A stretch of 42,735 bases of DNA from Gammaproteobacteria bacterium (GTDB taxonomy: Bacteria > Pseudomonadota > Gammaproteobacteria > Xanthomonadales > SZUA-36): NCBI GenBank assembly GCA_024277815.1, contig JAJRUM010000018.1, positions 1 through 42,735 on the forward strand, given 5' to 3'. Under the pieces are notes generated by a model. That model saw only the letters and a program-made list of their open reading frames with translations, ran no database searches and was not told where the DNA came from. This document shows positions 23,366-32,657 of this stretch, one piece after another. Each line of letters begins with the position of its first letter. The first letter of the stretch is position 1. The position numbers and the translations under genes are program-made.

Positions 23366-24373
23366 TCACCCGCATGTCAGACCATGAATACAAACCCGCA
23401 TATCCGTGCTGTGAAAATAATAGCCCACCAACTGGCCACTGGACTTATCGATACAAACGATCGTGGCCGGCGAGAAACCGGCAAATATATAGTCCCCGTG
23501 GATGGCAAGACCACGCAGGTACAAGGGCTTCGCAGTAGCCTTTCTCTTGCTGCCAAAGAACGAAACACCCATCTCACGAATTGCGTGCGCGGCACTCTTG
23601 ATCAGCAGTGATTTGATTCCCCGCATTTTCTTGATATCAATCGCACGAATTTGCTGACCACTGGCAAGGTCGTACTGTCGTACAACTGTCCGGTGCGTGT
23701 CGTTGATATATACCACGCCAGGTTCTTCCATGATCAGGTTATGCGCATGCTTTAACTTTTCATCCTGAATAACGATAGTGCCCTTGCTCAGGTTGGCTAC
23801 CACGCACCTGGAGTGAAACAGGGCATACACCTCACCACGAAATTCACAGACTGCATTCAGGTGCAAGTGTGACGGTCCGCGAAAGGTGCTCTGCTCAAGA
23901 TAATTCAATCGGTTATCAACCGTTTTATCAATCGCCAGCGGCTCAAGATCGAGTTCACGTTGAAATTCCGGCATTTCCCGGGGCCAGTAAGACGCTTCCA
24001 GTTCACCATCTTCGAGGCGGTATTTAAGCGCCGCATCCAGGGTCGTCGACGTTACCCAGATCGAAGCCCCCGACACATGGGTTTCATGCAAACCCACCAT
24101 CAACCCATGGGTCATTTTGCGTTGCAGGTTCAGGTCGCGGTCAAAGAAATTCAAAGTGTGGTAATCAGCCGCAATGACCTGCTCACCGACGATACGAATA
24201 CCCCGGCAGCCACGAACGTTTCCACGGGCGTTTGGATCGTGGTACAGCGACGGCTCAACCGGAACGTTTGGGACTTCCCTGATGATAGATTTGGTCTCCC
24301 AATCCAGCTTGAAAAGGCTGCCGCCCTCACTTACAGGCGCTGCTCTGGCTACGGTTCCAAAGTAAATATGCAT
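23366..24373 (-). CDS. Hypothetical protein, probable beta-propeller
   Basis: A 335-residue protein with no signal peptide. Repeated segments with a Gly-x-hydrophobic-hydrophobic pattern and aromatic ends (IRIVGEQVIAADYHTLNFF, VVYINDTHRTVVRQYDL, LAIHGDYIFAGFSPATIVCI) are spaced like propeller blades. Histidine-containing loops HLHLNAVCEF and LKHAHNLIME are reminiscent of sulfotransferase-associated proteins of unknown function; a specific family is not claimed. AGGA lies 8 bases before the ATG at 24373, which supports that start over one ten codons upstream. It sits on the opposite strand within the sulfotransferase cluster. Confidence 0.7.
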   Translation of the reverse strand: MHIYFGTVARAAPVSEGGSLFKLDWETKSIIREVPNVPVEPSLYHDPNARGNVRGCRGIRIVGEQVIAADYHTLNFFDRDLNLQRKMTHGLMVGLHETHVSGASIWVTSTTLDAALKYRLEDGELEASYWPREMPEFQRELDLEPLAIDKTVDNRLNYLEQSTFRGPSHLHLNAVCEFRGEVYALFHSRCVVANLSKGTIVIQDEKLKHAHNLIMEEPGVVYINDTHRTVVRQYDLASGQQIRAIDIKKMRGIKSLLIKSAAHAIREMGVSFFGSKRKATAKPLYLRGLAIHGDYIFAGFSPATIVCIDKSSGQLVGYYFHSTDMRVCIHGLTCG

Positions 24374-24507
24374 GCCAGAGTTCCTGTTAATTCTGCCGGA
24401 CAAGGGTTTGCAGTTTAGCCGAATTGGAGGTGAACCAAAACCAGCGGGGGTATATTGAAAGCCACCCTGCCATCCCGTAAAGCATCCACTTCTCTTTTAA
24501 TTGGGTA

Positions 24508-25647
24508 GTGATACAATCAGCGCGAGTTTACTGGCTCAGGTCAACAGGCCACATTTCAAGTAGCAAAATACGCCTGCCAAAGGAAGCGCTGACCATCACA
24601 AGCAACGAACAAATTCGCAGACGATTCCTGTTTTACGTCGAGCAGGACTATTCGTTCGCCGTTTTGCGTCCCTTGCAACAGGCTGCCCGCGAGCGTGGAC
24701 ATGACGTGCGCTGGTTGCTGGTGGGAGAATCATCACCCGGCCTGCTGCAGTCCAACGAGGTGCTGACAGGTGATATTCATGCGGCGGTTCAGTTCGAGCC
24801 TGATGCTGTTTTCGCGCCAGGCGACAGAATTCCCGGGTTTATACCCGGTATCAAGGTCCAGGTGTTTCATGGGCTTAACGAGGACAAGCGAGGCAACATC
24901 TATCCGGAACGGGGTCTGTTTGACCTGTATTGCACAGAGGGGCCATCACGCACCGCAATGCTGGAACCGCTTGCGCGGCAACGGGGCTACTTTCAAGTTC
25001 GCGAAACGGGCTGGCTGAAGCTGGATGCGATCCTCAACCAACCCCGGGGCGATGTCCGCTATGATCGCCCGCAAATCCTGTACGCTTCAACTTTCACGCC
25101 ACGTCTGTCCAGTGCGGAATCCCTGCACCCGGAAATAAAACGCCTGTCCCGCTCGGACAAGTGGCAATGGCTGGTCACCCTGCACCCAAAAATGGCAGCA
25201 GAAACCATCGCCCGCTATCATTCTCTGGAAGGGGAAAATCTGGCCTATTTCGGCACAGACAGTGTGATTGACTTACTGCACAGAGCAGACATCATGGTGA
25301 GTGACAATTCCTCGATATTGCAGGAGTTCCTGTTGCTCGGGAAACCGGTTGTCACCTTCAGAAACCGTGACCCACAGGATTGCATGATCAATATTACCCG
25401 CCCGGAAGATCTCGAAGCAGCCATTGACCAGGCTCTGGAACCCGGACCGGCATTACGCAAAGCGATCACAGCATATGGCCCATCGGTAACACCCTACCTT
25501 GACGGTGCATCTTCAATTCGCGTGCTGGATGCAGTAGAAGACATGTTTCTGAACCACTGGCGGGATACCAAACCAACCAATAACTGGCGCAATTTTAAAA
25601 TGCGCCAGCAACTCAATTACCCCAAAAGCCAGCGGACTGGAAAGTGA
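24508..25647 (+). CDS. CDP-glycerol glycerophosphotransferase-like protein
   Basis: A 379-residue GT-B-like protein resembling the TagB/TagF family (PF04464), which moves glycerol- or ribitol-phosphate from CDP-polyol to a growing polymer. The catalytic-histidine region looks like VQVFHGLNEDKRG (about 126-138). The second conserved block is LVTLHPK, and the nucleotide-binding C-terminal block is ADIMVSDNSSILQEFLLLGKP, close to the D-x-SS..-E/D-FLLL-KP consensus. The start (GTG at 24508) is uncertain, since the first 30 residues are not conserved-looking and no Shine-Dalgarno is evident. Its stop overlaps the next sulfotransferase start as GTGA, so they are coupled. Teichoic-like polymers are unusual in gammaproteobacteria, so a capsule-type acceptor is more likely. 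Confidence 0.8.
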   Translation: MIQSARVYWLRSTGHISSSKIRLPKEALTITSNEQIRRRFLFYVEQDYSFAVLRPLQQAARERGHDVRWLLVGESSPGLLQSNEVLTGDIHAAVQFEPDAVFAPGDRIPGFIPGIKVQVFHGLNEDKRGNIYPERGLFDLYCTEGPSRTAMLEPLARQRGYFQVRETGWLKLDAILNQPRGDVRYDRPQILYASTFTPRLSSAESLHPEIKRLSRSDKWQWLVTLHPKMAAETIARYHSLEGENLAYFGTDSVIDLLHRADIMVSDNSSILQEFLLLGKPVVTFRNRDPQDCMINITRPEDLEAAIDQALEPGPALRKAITAYGPSVTPYLDGASSIRVLDAVEDMFLNHWRDTKPTNNWRNFKMRQQLNYPKSQRTGK

Positions 25648-26288
25648 ACCACTGGCCACGCTCTGAAAAGTTTTTATACCGGTTTCTGCATATCAAACCC
25701 GCACCCCTGAGAGAGGGCAGGAACGGGCCGTTTATATTTGTCCATATCAACAAAACTGCCGGTACAAGTATTGGCAAAGCCATCGGCTTGCCCGTCAAGC
25801 ACCACCTCACAGCACGCGAAATAATTGCCCGGATCGGCCCGGACAGGTGGAATACCGCTTATAAGTTCACCCTGGTCAGAAACCCCTGGGACAAGGTGGT
25901 CTCCCACTATGAATACCGGCGTAAAAAGAACAAGACTGAAATTGCCTCTCGTAACATCACTTTCTCCCAGTGGGTAAAAATGACCTATGGGAAAGACAAG
26001 GACACTTTTTACTACGATAATCCGAAATCCTTTCAGCCTCAGGTGGACTGGCTTAAGGACAACGATGGCAACATCAACATAGACTTTATTGGCAAGTTCG
26101 AATCCATTGCGCAGGACTTCAAGCAAATCAGGCTGGCTATTGGTAATCATGCCCAGCTGCCTCATCTTAATGCCAGCAAACGTGCCAGCTACCAGGATTA
26201 TTACAACAGTGAAACCCGTGGCATCATTGCCGACTGGTTCCACGAAGACCTGACAACTTTCGGTTACGAGTTTGAGCCACGAGACTAG
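25644..26288 (+). CDS. Sulfotransferase family 2 protein
   Basis: A 214-residue PAPS-dependent sulfotransferase with all blocks of the HS2ST/chondroitin-type family: VHINKTAGTSIGKA (33-46, 5'-PSB with K37), TLVRNPWDKVVSHYEY (76-91, 3'-PB with R79), DFIGKFE (147-153) and HLNASKRASYQDYYN (174-188). It begins with a GTG overlapping the upstream stop (GTGA), showing translational coupling to the glycerophosphotransferase-like gene. Its 3' end overlaps the convergent methyltransferase-like gene by 4 bases. The C-terminal motif matches that of the sulfotransferase at 22703, suggesting a common ancestor. Confidence 0.88.
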   Translation: MNHWPRSEKFLYRFLHIKPAPLREGRNGPFIFVHINKTAGTSIGKAIGLPVKHHLTAREIIARIGPDRWNTAYKFTLVRNPWDKVVSHYEYRRKKNKTEIASRNITFSQWVKMTYGKDKDTFYYDNPKSFQPQVDWLKDNDGNINIDFIGKFESIAQDFKQIRLAIGNHAQLPHLNASKRASYQDYYNSETRGIIADWFHEDLTTFGYEFEPRD

Positions 26289-26926
26289 TTTTCCGGGCTG
26301 GCAGACATCAATACTTCCAACCTGCCGTCAGGCAGGAGCATACCCTGGTCAATATCAAATCTATCCAGTAGATTAACCAACGTTGCCTGGGTTTTGGGAT
26401 AGCTGGGTTGCTGCTGTGTGAGCGTGGGTCGTATGCGAAACATGTGTGCCTGCTCAATCCCATACTGCTGATTAGGGAACGAAGTATCCAGTGTTCGGAC
26501 CGTAAAAGCGTGCGCCCGGGTCGTCGGGTGACAATACCGCTCAATAGCTGCGTTGAAGGCTCGTAACGCCCTGTCGTCCAGATAATTCAGAAAATCCCAA
26601 AACAGACACAGATCAAAATGAGTGCCCTTGGGGAATGCGAAAGTCTTGATGAAGTGAGCAGTCAGTTCATCTTCCGTCACATCGCCTAATTGCATGTCCA
26701 GAACCGGATCGGTATACATCGCGGCAAAATGAACGCGACATTTGAACTGTGAGAAAAACTCAATAGTTTCAGGTAGTGCTGAGCCGATTTCGAGCACTGA
26801 CAAGCGATGGCCGGGATCAATTTTCTTCACCAGGTTTGGAAACAGAAGCGTTTGTTGCGTACGCGGCATTGGCGGCACAGCAGGCAGTTGACCCACGCCT
26901 GTTGTGCCTGAAGAAACTATGTTCAA
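26285..26926 (-). CDS. Class I methyltransferase-like protein
   Basis: A 213-residue protein in which LSVLEIGSALPETIEFF (about 43-59) resembles SAM motif I but with GSA in place of GxGxG, and LCLFWDFLNYLDD (about 107-119) fits post-motif II. The later strands are not clearly methyltransferase-like, so activity is doubtful and a degenerate or binding-only role is possible. The gene faces the sulfotransferase, sharing 4 bases at the stops. The weaker assignment rests on the fold pattern only. Confidence 0.5.
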   Translation of the reverse strand: MNIVSSGTTGVGQLPAVPPMPRTQQTLLFPNLVKKIDPGHRLSVLEIGSALPETIEFFSQFKCRVHFAAMYTDPVLDMQLGDVTEDELTAHFIKTFAFPKGTHFDLCLFWDFLNYLDDRALRAFNAAIERYCHPTTRAHAFTVRTLDTSFPNQQYGIEQAHMFRIRPTLTQQQPSYPKTQATLVNLLDRFDIDQGMLLPDGRLEVLMSASPEN

Positions 26927-26967
26927 TTCACCAATCTTCTTTCAGAAACCATTTAGACAGTTTATTG

Positions 26968-26986
26968 CCCGGCCGCATTGGCCGGG
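26968..26986 (-). terminator. Hairpin after the bactofilin gene, weak terminator
   Basis: A perfect 7-bp CCCGGCC/GGCCGGG stem with a GCATT loop lies 22 bases past the bactofilin stop. The leftward 3' flank is CAATAAAC, with no U-run, so termination would be weak or Rho-assisted. Confidence 0.45.
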
Positions 26987-27008
26987 TTCAAAAGCATAAC
27001 ATCAGGCT

Positions 27009-27554
27009 CTAACCGCCATTTAGCGAATATCCTGAACCCACTTTCGATTTTTCAGCGGTCGCAACTTTGGCCGTACTCTCTGCCTTTTTCTCGACTTTTT
27101 TCGCCACCGGTTGCTTGGCTGCGACAGGCTTTACCGCTTCACCAGGATCCATGTCGATACTGCCTTTGAAAATGGCGCCATCTTCAAGCGTCATGCGAGG
27201 TGCGACAATATTACCGTGCACATTTCCACTGCGGGAAATGACCACCTTTTCAGTGCCGGTCAGATCACCACGAACCTGGCCCGCTATGCGGATAACTTTT
27301 GCCGTAATATCTGCGTTAACCTGACCATTTTGGCCAATCTCGACCTGGTGTGAAGCCAGCTTGATTTTACCGCTGACCTTACCCTCAACAATCAGGTTTT
27401 CATCACCGGATATATCGCCCTTAATCTGAATGCCCGGGCCAATAACGGCCGCCCTGCCACTGTTGGCCGGTGGGTTTGCAGAGGCCGAAAAGTTGTCCTG
27501 CTGGACCTGCTTGTTGTCAGGCTCCGATTTGCCGTTTCTGTGCTTCTCAAACAT
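27009..27554 (-). CDS. Bactofilin (polymer-forming cytoskeletal protein)
   Basis: A 181-residue bactofilin that assembles into membrane-associated filaments for cell shape or polar organisation. The central beta-helix (about 35-130) has regular hydrophobic-polar repeats: GPGIQIKGDISGDENLIVEG, KLASHQVEIGQNGQVNADI and GNIVAPRMTLEDGAIFKG. Flanking tails are disordered: a polar N-terminus and a Lys/Ala/Val-rich C-terminus (KPVAAKQPVAKKVEKK). Length and layout are normal. No adjacent M23 peptidase, a common partner, is present. Confidence 0.93.
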   Translation of the reverse strand: MFEKHRNGKSEPDNKQVQQDNFSASANPPANSGRAAVIGPGIQIKGDISGDENLIVEGKVSGKIKLASHQVEIGQNGQVNADITAKVIRIAGQVRGDLTGTEKVVISRSGNVHGNIVAPRMTLEDGAIFKGSIDMDPGEAVKPVAAKQPVAKKVEKKAESTAKVATAEKSKVGSGYSLNGG

Positions 27555-27656
27555 ATTTATAACTCCAATTCCTTTTGAGCTGGGTCAGACAGTCTAGCAG
27601 GAATATCGAGGAAAGACCTATAGGGCCTTATATTTTCGTGAATTTTCATCAAATAT

Positions 27657-28217
27657 TTATTGCTCATGAGACAGGTCTTTCGCCACCGTTCGCCCTGCTG
27701 CACCGAGCGCCAACATCGTCGCCCCGGAAAAAATCAGGCGGACACCGAGGAGAATACCCACTGCCCAGGCACCGGATACCGGCCAGCCACGCCAGATCAT
27801 CATACCCAGCGCCAACGTGACAACACCGTTAACAACCACCCAGCCTTTACCACGACCGCCGGCCACTGCTGTGGAGGCGAATATCGTTGCCAGACCGTCC
27901 AGAATGAAGTAAATAGCCAAAAACAGGGTCAGTGTCGCCAACGCCATCCCGGGCTGTCCCACAATGGCTATACCGGCAAGCACGGTCACTCCACCAAATA
28001 CCAGCCTGAGTATGCCGCCACCCACCGAGCGGGCCTGAAAAGCGTAAATTGTCTGCATCAGGCCGGCAGCGATCATGGCGACGCCAATCAACATGGCCAG
28101 CGCAAGGCCGGTAACCAGGGGCGCGCCCATTGCGAAAAAGCCAGAAACTATGGTCAGCACCCCCCACAGTGTGACGGCACCTGAGGCTTGCCTGATACTT
28201 TTTGTTGGTTCATGCAT
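27657..28217 (-). CDS. HdeD family membrane protein (DUF308)
   Basis: A 186-residue integral membrane protein with six predicted helices arranged as three repeated hairpin units, each with Gly-rich turns (VSGFFAMGAP, VFGGVTVLAGI, MMIWRGWPVSGAWAVGIL). It matches the HdeD/DUF308 family. HdeD of E. coli is linked to acid resistance at high cell density, but no molecular activity is established and the role here is unknown. It diverges from the SCO1 gene across about 115 bp. Confidence 0.88.
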   Translation of the reverse strand: MHEPTKSIRQASGAVTLWGVLTIVSGFFAMGAPLVTGLALAMLIGVAMIAAGLMQTIYAFQARSVGGGILRLVFGGVTVLAGIAIVGQPGMALATLTLFLAIYFILDGLATIFASTAVAGGRGKGWVVVNGVVTLALGMMIWRGWPVSGAWAVGILLGVRLIFSGATMLALGAAGRTVAKDLSHEQ

Positions 28218-28333
28218 AATCTGTCCTTCAAGGTCATGGTTGGATGCGATTCAATGTATGGGGAGGCAGCAAATTCTTCCCTCCTGCATCATCCTGGTTT
28301 ATTGTACCTGCCCTGGCTTGGGAACTGACCATT

Positions 28334-28915
28334 ATGCAAGCACTAAAACTTTTCTTCATGCTGATTTTCATGATCACAATACAGGCTTGCCAGCCAGACT
28401 ACGAATGGCATGGCAGTGATGTCACCGGCATGTTGCCGGATCTGGCGTTCAACCTGACCGGCCCTGATGACGAGCAGGTTGATGCCAACTCTCTGCGCGG
28501 CAAACCCGTACTGGTATTTTTTGGCTTTACGAACTGTCCCGATGTCTGCCCCACCACCTTGACACAGCTGTCCATCGTTATGAAAAAACTGGGGCCACAG
28601 GCAAATGATATCCAGATTTTGCTGGTGTCTGTGGACCCCGGACGTGATACACCCGAGGTGATGAAATCCTATACTGCATCATTTGGCCCGTGGTTGCTGG
28701 GACTTACCGGTTCGGAGGAAACCCTGGCCGCCATGCGTAAAGTATTTGGCGTCTACGCTGCAATGGAGTCGTCTGACAGCAAAGGCAAATACAATGTGAT
28801 GCACAGCGCACAGGTTTTCGGCTTCGATTCGGAAGGCCGGGCACGTGTGCTTATTTCTGATGTCAATGATACTGACGCGGTTATTGCTGATCTTAAGAAC
28901 CTGATCGACCTCTAA
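28334..28915 (+). CDS. SCO1/SenC family copper-binding lipoprotein
   Basis: Thioredoxin-fold protein for copper delivery to or redox care of cytochrome oxidase CuA, in the periplasm. The start at ATG 28334 gives a short signal ending in the lipobox IQAC (C19) and a mature protein of about 175 residues; a longer reading from 28244 adds a non-signal-like stretch. The copper site is C68-x-x-x-C72 (NCPDVCP) and H157 (VMHSAQ). No cox genes are in the window. yajQ follows 15 bases later on the same strand. Confidence 0.92.
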   Translation: MQALKLFFMLIFMITIQACQPDYEWHGSDVTGMLPDLAFNLTGPDDEQVDANSLRGKPVLVFFGFTNCPDVCPTTLTQLSIVMKKLGPQANDIQILLVSVDPGRDTPEVMKSYTASFGPWLLGLTGSEETLAAMRKVFGVYAAMESSDSKGKYNVMHSAQVFGFDSEGRARVLISDVNDTDAVIADLKNLIDL

Positions 28916-28930
28916 ACACAGGAATCCAAT

Positions 28931-29413
28931 ATGCCTTCTTTCGATGTAGTTTCTGAAGTCAACCAACATGAACTGAGCAATGGTGTCGACCAGGCGATCC
29001 GTGAAGTCACAACCCGCTTTGACTTCAAGGGCACCGGCTCAGGTTTTGAGCTGAAGGACAATGTCATTACGATGAATACAGAGTCAGATTTCCAGCTCAC
29101 GCAAATGTACGACATCTTGTGTAACAAGCTGGTTAAGCGCGGGATTGATATTACATGCCTGGAAAAAGATGAACCTGTCATTCAGGCCCGTACTGCTACC
29201 CAGGCCGTCAAAGCCAATGAAGGTATTGATACGCAGATCGCCAAAAACATGATCAAGCTTATCAAACAAAATAAAATCAAGGTGCAAACCGCTATACAGG
29301 GTGAGCAGTTGAGGGTTACCGGGAAAAAGCGGGACGATTTACAGGCAGTTATTGCTTTGCTCAAAGGCGCAAATCTGGGGATTCCGCTGCAATACAAAAA
29401 CTTCAGGGATTAG
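28931..29413 (+). CDS. yajQ: YajQ family nucleotide-binding protein (c-di-GMP effector)
   Basis: A 160-residue DUF520 protein nearly full-length similar to E. coli YajQ, starting MPSFDVVSEVNQHELSNGVD and ending GIPLQYKNFRD. The TRFDFKGT and GANLGIPLQ blocks are diagnostic. Xanthomonas and Pseudomonas homologues bind cyclic di-GMP and affect virulence gene expression; the E. coli protein binds nucleotides and nucleic acid. It probably shares a transcript with the SCO1 gene and converges on mtfA, 9 bases away. Confidence 0.96.
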   Translation: MPSFDVVSEVNQHELSNGVDQAIREVTTRFDFKGTGSGFELKDNVITMNTESDFQLTQMYDILCNKLVKRGIDITCLEKDEPVIQARTATQAVKANEGIDTQIAKNMIKLIKQNKIKVQTAIQGEQLRVTGKKRDDLQAVIALLKGANLGIPLQYKNFRD

Positions 29414-29422
29414 CCTGTACCG

Positions 29423-30241
29423 TCAACGTGCCTGCCAATCTCGCGGGTCGATACGGTAATAGCACTTAAGCACTTCGAACAATTCAGCATGATATTTAGC
29501 CATTTGCTCCGGCTTTTCAAAAAATGTCTCAGTAGATACGGCGAAAAACTCAGCAGGGTTGGTCGCACCATAGTGGTCCAGCAAAGACTTCCTGCCCTTC
29601 CAGGCATCTTTTTGTAAATCTTCAAATTCATCTGACAATGTCGTGGCCCAGGTCCGCAGGCAATTCTTGCCAACCAGGATCGGGGCACCATTGGTGCTGC
29701 CTGATTCACTATCCAGTTGATGCGCAAACTCATGCAGAACAACATTCTGGCCATCGACAAAATTACGCGAACCACTTAACACGCTGTCCCACGCCAGAAT
29801 CACCTTGCCATTGCTCCATGACTCGCCCAACAGCCCTTTGTAGCCTTCACTTACAACACCATCAGCCCCACCCTGGGCGTGATCAACCACAAAAGCGGTC
29901 GGATACACGATGATGTACCTCAGGGAAGGATAAACACCGGTTCTGCGGTTCAGTAACAGCATGCAGGCCTCTGCCGCTATGGTCACACGGATTTCATCGT
30001 TCAGTTCCAGTCCCCCGGCCGCCGAGAAATGTTTCTGATGCAGAAACTGTTTGATCAGATCCCTGAGTTGCAAGCGCAACGGCATTGGCAGACATTTATA
30101 AACAGCGATGTTTTTCTCAACAATCGCTACCCATTCGTCAGGAAAGGGTGCTGCGATGGCTTTCCTCAGGCGATAGCGTGGAATCACCAGAAAAAGAGAC
30201 ATACCTGTCAGCACAAGTGCTACGAATATCCAGTAATTCAT
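29423..30241 (-). CDS. mtfA: MtfA family zinc peptidase (M90)
   Basis: A 272-residue M90 peptidase; E. coli MtfA is a cytosolic aminopeptidase that binds the Mlc repressor and so tunes glucose uptake. The zinc motif HEFAHQLD is at 170-177, with the third ligand expected in NPAEFFAVSTETFF. Unlike E. coli MtfA it begins with a hydrophobic segment (about 3-20, YWIFVALVLTGMSLFLVI), typical of many proteobacterial MtfA proteins, implying membrane tethering. The ATG at 30241 is chosen because it opens that helix; the longer reading adds 25 unlikely residues. Confidence 0.92.
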   Translation of the reverse strand: MNYWIFVALVLTGMSLFLVIPRYRLRKAIAAPFPDEWVAIVEKNIAVYKCLPMPLRLQLRDLIKQFLHQKHFSAAGGLELNDEIRVTIAAEACMLLLNRRTGVYPSLRYIIVYPTAFVVDHAQGGADGVVSEGYKGLLGESWSNGKVILAWDSVLSGSRNFVDGQNVVLHEFAHQLDSESGSTNGAPILVGKNCLRTWATTLSDEFEDLQKDAWKGRKSLLDHYGATNPAEFFAVSTETFFEKPEQMAKYHAELFEVLKCYYRIDPRDWQAR

Positions 30242-30462
30242 ACTTGAATTGGCTCCACGGGGAACAGTTGTATTCCAAACAGGCAGGCACTGCCCATTCA
30301 GAATCCAAGTTACCACCCTTTTGCACTTGCAACCAGTCAGTTACCGCTTTCTGACCGGCTCGCTTCGACCGGCAGAAATCCCAACTATGCGCACGGGCAA
30401 CGCGCTGAAGATTGGGGTAAAATTATCCGGTTACCTTCAAGCCTTATAAAGGAAATGTATCA

Positions 30463-32640
30463 ATGAAACCTAATTTATCACTGACACTGGCGACAGTGCT
30501 GGTACTCAGCGTCGCTGGCTGCTCAAAATCCGACAATGATCAGCTGGCCACAACCACCAATGAAAGCAAGCAAGCAACAGACACGACCATGACAGCAAGC
30601 GAAAACAACCCGTTTTATACCGAAAGCCCGCTGTACATGCATTACCCACAGTTCGACAAAATTGACAATGCACATTTCAAACCTGCATTTGAACGTGGTA
30701 TGCAGGACCATCTCGCCGAGATTGAAGCGATCGCCAACAACCCGGAAGCACCCACGCTGGACAATACCCTGATACCCATGGAGAAGTCAGGTCAACTGCT
30801 GAACCGGGTCGCCCGCCTGTTCTTCGCCATGGCATCAGCCAATACCAACGATGATCTGGAGAAAATCCGTAGCGAAATGGCCCCGTTACTGGCGGCACAC
30901 GGTGATCAGATCCAGCTCAACAGCAAGCTTTTTGCGCGTGTGGAAGCAATCTACAATCAGCGTGACAGCCTTGAGCTGGATCCCGAGTCATACCGCCTTA
31001 TTGAAGAGAGCTACAAAAACTTCATCCGCGCTGGCGCCCAGTTATCCGAAGCTGACAAAGAGTCGCTAAAGGCAATCAATGCAGAACTTGCAACCCTGCA
31101 AACCACCTTCAGTCAGAACGTACTTAACGAAGTGAATGCGTCGGCCGTGCTGGTTGACAGCCGCGAAGAACTCGCCGGACTTTCAGACAGCAAAATTGAT
31201 GCTGCTGCAGAGGCCGCAAAAGCCAGGGGCGAAGAAGGCAAGTACCTGATCGCTCTGCGCAATACCAGCCAACAGCCGCCGTTGGCTTCTCTCGAAAATC
31301 GTGCATTGCGCGAGCGCATCATGAAAGCATCCCTGGCGCGCGGCAGCCATGGCGGTGAATTCGACAACCGTGAAACCCTGGCGCGAGTCGCAAAACTTCG
31401 TGCAGAACGCGCCCAACTGATGGGTTATGGCAACCACGCGGCCTATAGCCTTGAAGACCAGACTGCCCGTACCACCACCGCCGTCAATGAAATGCTGGCC
31501 CGCCTTGCACCTGCTGCAGTGGCCAACGCCAAACGCGAAGCAGCCGACATGCAGAAGATCATCGACGCAGAAGGCGGAGACTTCCAACTGGCCTCCTGGG
31601 ATTGGGATTTTTATGCCGAGAAGGTACGTAAGCAACGCTATGATTTCGATGCCTCGCAGCTGCGCCCTTACTTTGAATTCAATAACGTACTGCAAAAAGG
31701 CGTTTTCTATGCCGCTGGCCAGGTTTACGGACTGACTTTCAAGGAGCGCCGCGACCTGCCTGTATACCAGGAAGATGTTCGTGTTTTTGAAGTGTTTGAT
31801 GCCGACGGCAGCACGCTTGCACTGTTCATCATGGATCCTTATGCCCGCCCCTCCAAGCGTGGCGGTGCGTGGATGAACGCCTATGTCAGCCAGTCGAACC
31901 TGATGGGTACCGCACCGGTTGTTGCCAACCACCTGAATATCACCAAACCAACAGATGGCGGCCCGACATTAATGACGTTTGATGAAGTGACCACAATGTT
32001 CCACGAGTTCGGCCACGCGTTACACGGCATGTTCTCCAATGTGAACTACCCGTCTTTTTCAGGTACATCTGTGCCGCGTGATTTTGTGGAATACCCATCG
32101 CAGGTGAACGAAATGTGGTCGGTCTGGCCTGAGGTGCTGGCCAACTACGCGGTCCACAACGAAACCGGAGAGGCCATGCCTCAGGAACTGCTGGACAAGG
32201 TCCTCGCGACACAGAAGTTCAACCAGGGCTACGCCACAACCGAATACCTGGCCGCTTCGTTGCTTGACCAGTCCTGGCACCAGATGAAACCGGAAGAAGT
32301 GCCTGATGCCGCAGGCCTGCTGGCCTTTGAAGCCACAGCCCTGGAAAATGCCGGGGTGGCTCTGGAGACCGTACCACCACGTTACCGCAGCACCTACTTC
32401 TCACATATCATCGGTGGCTATTCTGCTGGCTATTACGCCTATATATGGAGTGAAGTACTGGATGCCGATACGGTTGAATGGTTTAAGAGCAATGGCGGCA
32501 TGAACCGTGAAAATGGTGACCACTTCCGCCAGACCCTGCTGTCCCGGGGCGGTGCTGAGGATGCCATGGCGCTGTTCCGGAACTTTAAGGGTTCAGACCC
32601 GGACATTCAGCCATTGCTGGAACGCCGTGGTCTGGATTAA
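30463..32640 (+). CDS. dcp: M3 family metallopeptidase, dipeptidyl carboxypeptidase type, lipoprotein
   Basis: Zinc peptidase of 725 residues that removes C-terminal dipeptides from oligopeptides. The signal peptide ends in the lipobox SVAGC (C20), followed by a Ser/Thr/Asn/Asp linker, so it is predicted to be membrane-anchored in the periplasm. The zinc motif is HEFGHALHG (514-522), with downstream E in the NEMWSVWPE block, and Y/H near the substrate site (SHIIGGYSAGYYAYIWSE). It is slightly longer than cytosolic E. coli Dcp because of the anchor. A strong bidirectional terminator follows. Confidence 0.93.
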   Translation: MKPNLSLTLATVLVLSVAGCSKSDNDQLATTTNESKQATDTTMTASENNPFYTESPLYMHYPQFDKIDNAHFKPAFERGMQDHLAEIEAIANNPEAPTLDNTLIPMEKSGQLLNRVARLFFAMASANTNDDLEKIRSEMAPLLAAHGDQIQLNSKLFARVEAIYNQRDSLELDPESYRLIEESYKNFIRAGAQLSEADKESLKAINAELATLQTTFSQNVLNEVNASAVLVDSREELAGLSDSKIDAAAEAAKARGEEGKYLIALRNTSQQPPLASLENRALRERIMKASLARGSHGGEFDNRETLARVAKLRAERAQLMGYGNHAAYSLEDQTARTTTAVNEMLARLAPAAVANAKREAADMQKIIDAEGGDFQLASWDWDFYAEKVRKQRYDFDASQLRPYFEFNNVLQKGVFYAAGQVYGLTFKERRDLPVYQEDVRVFEVFDADGSTLALFIMDPYARPSKRGGAWMNAYVSQSNLMGTAPVVANHLNITKPTDGGPTLMTFDEVTTMFHEFGHALHGMFSNVNYPSFSGTSVPRDFVEYPSQVNEMWSVWPEVLANYAVHNETGEAMPQELLDKVLATQKFNQGYATTEYLAASLLDQSWHQMKPEEVPDAAGLLAFEATALENAGVALETVPPRYRSTYFSHIIGGYSAGYYAYIWSEVLDADTVEWFKSNGGMNRENGDHFRQTLLSRGGAEDAMALFRNFKGSDPDIQPLLERRGLD

Positions 32641-32657
32641 ACAGAAAACAAGCCCAC

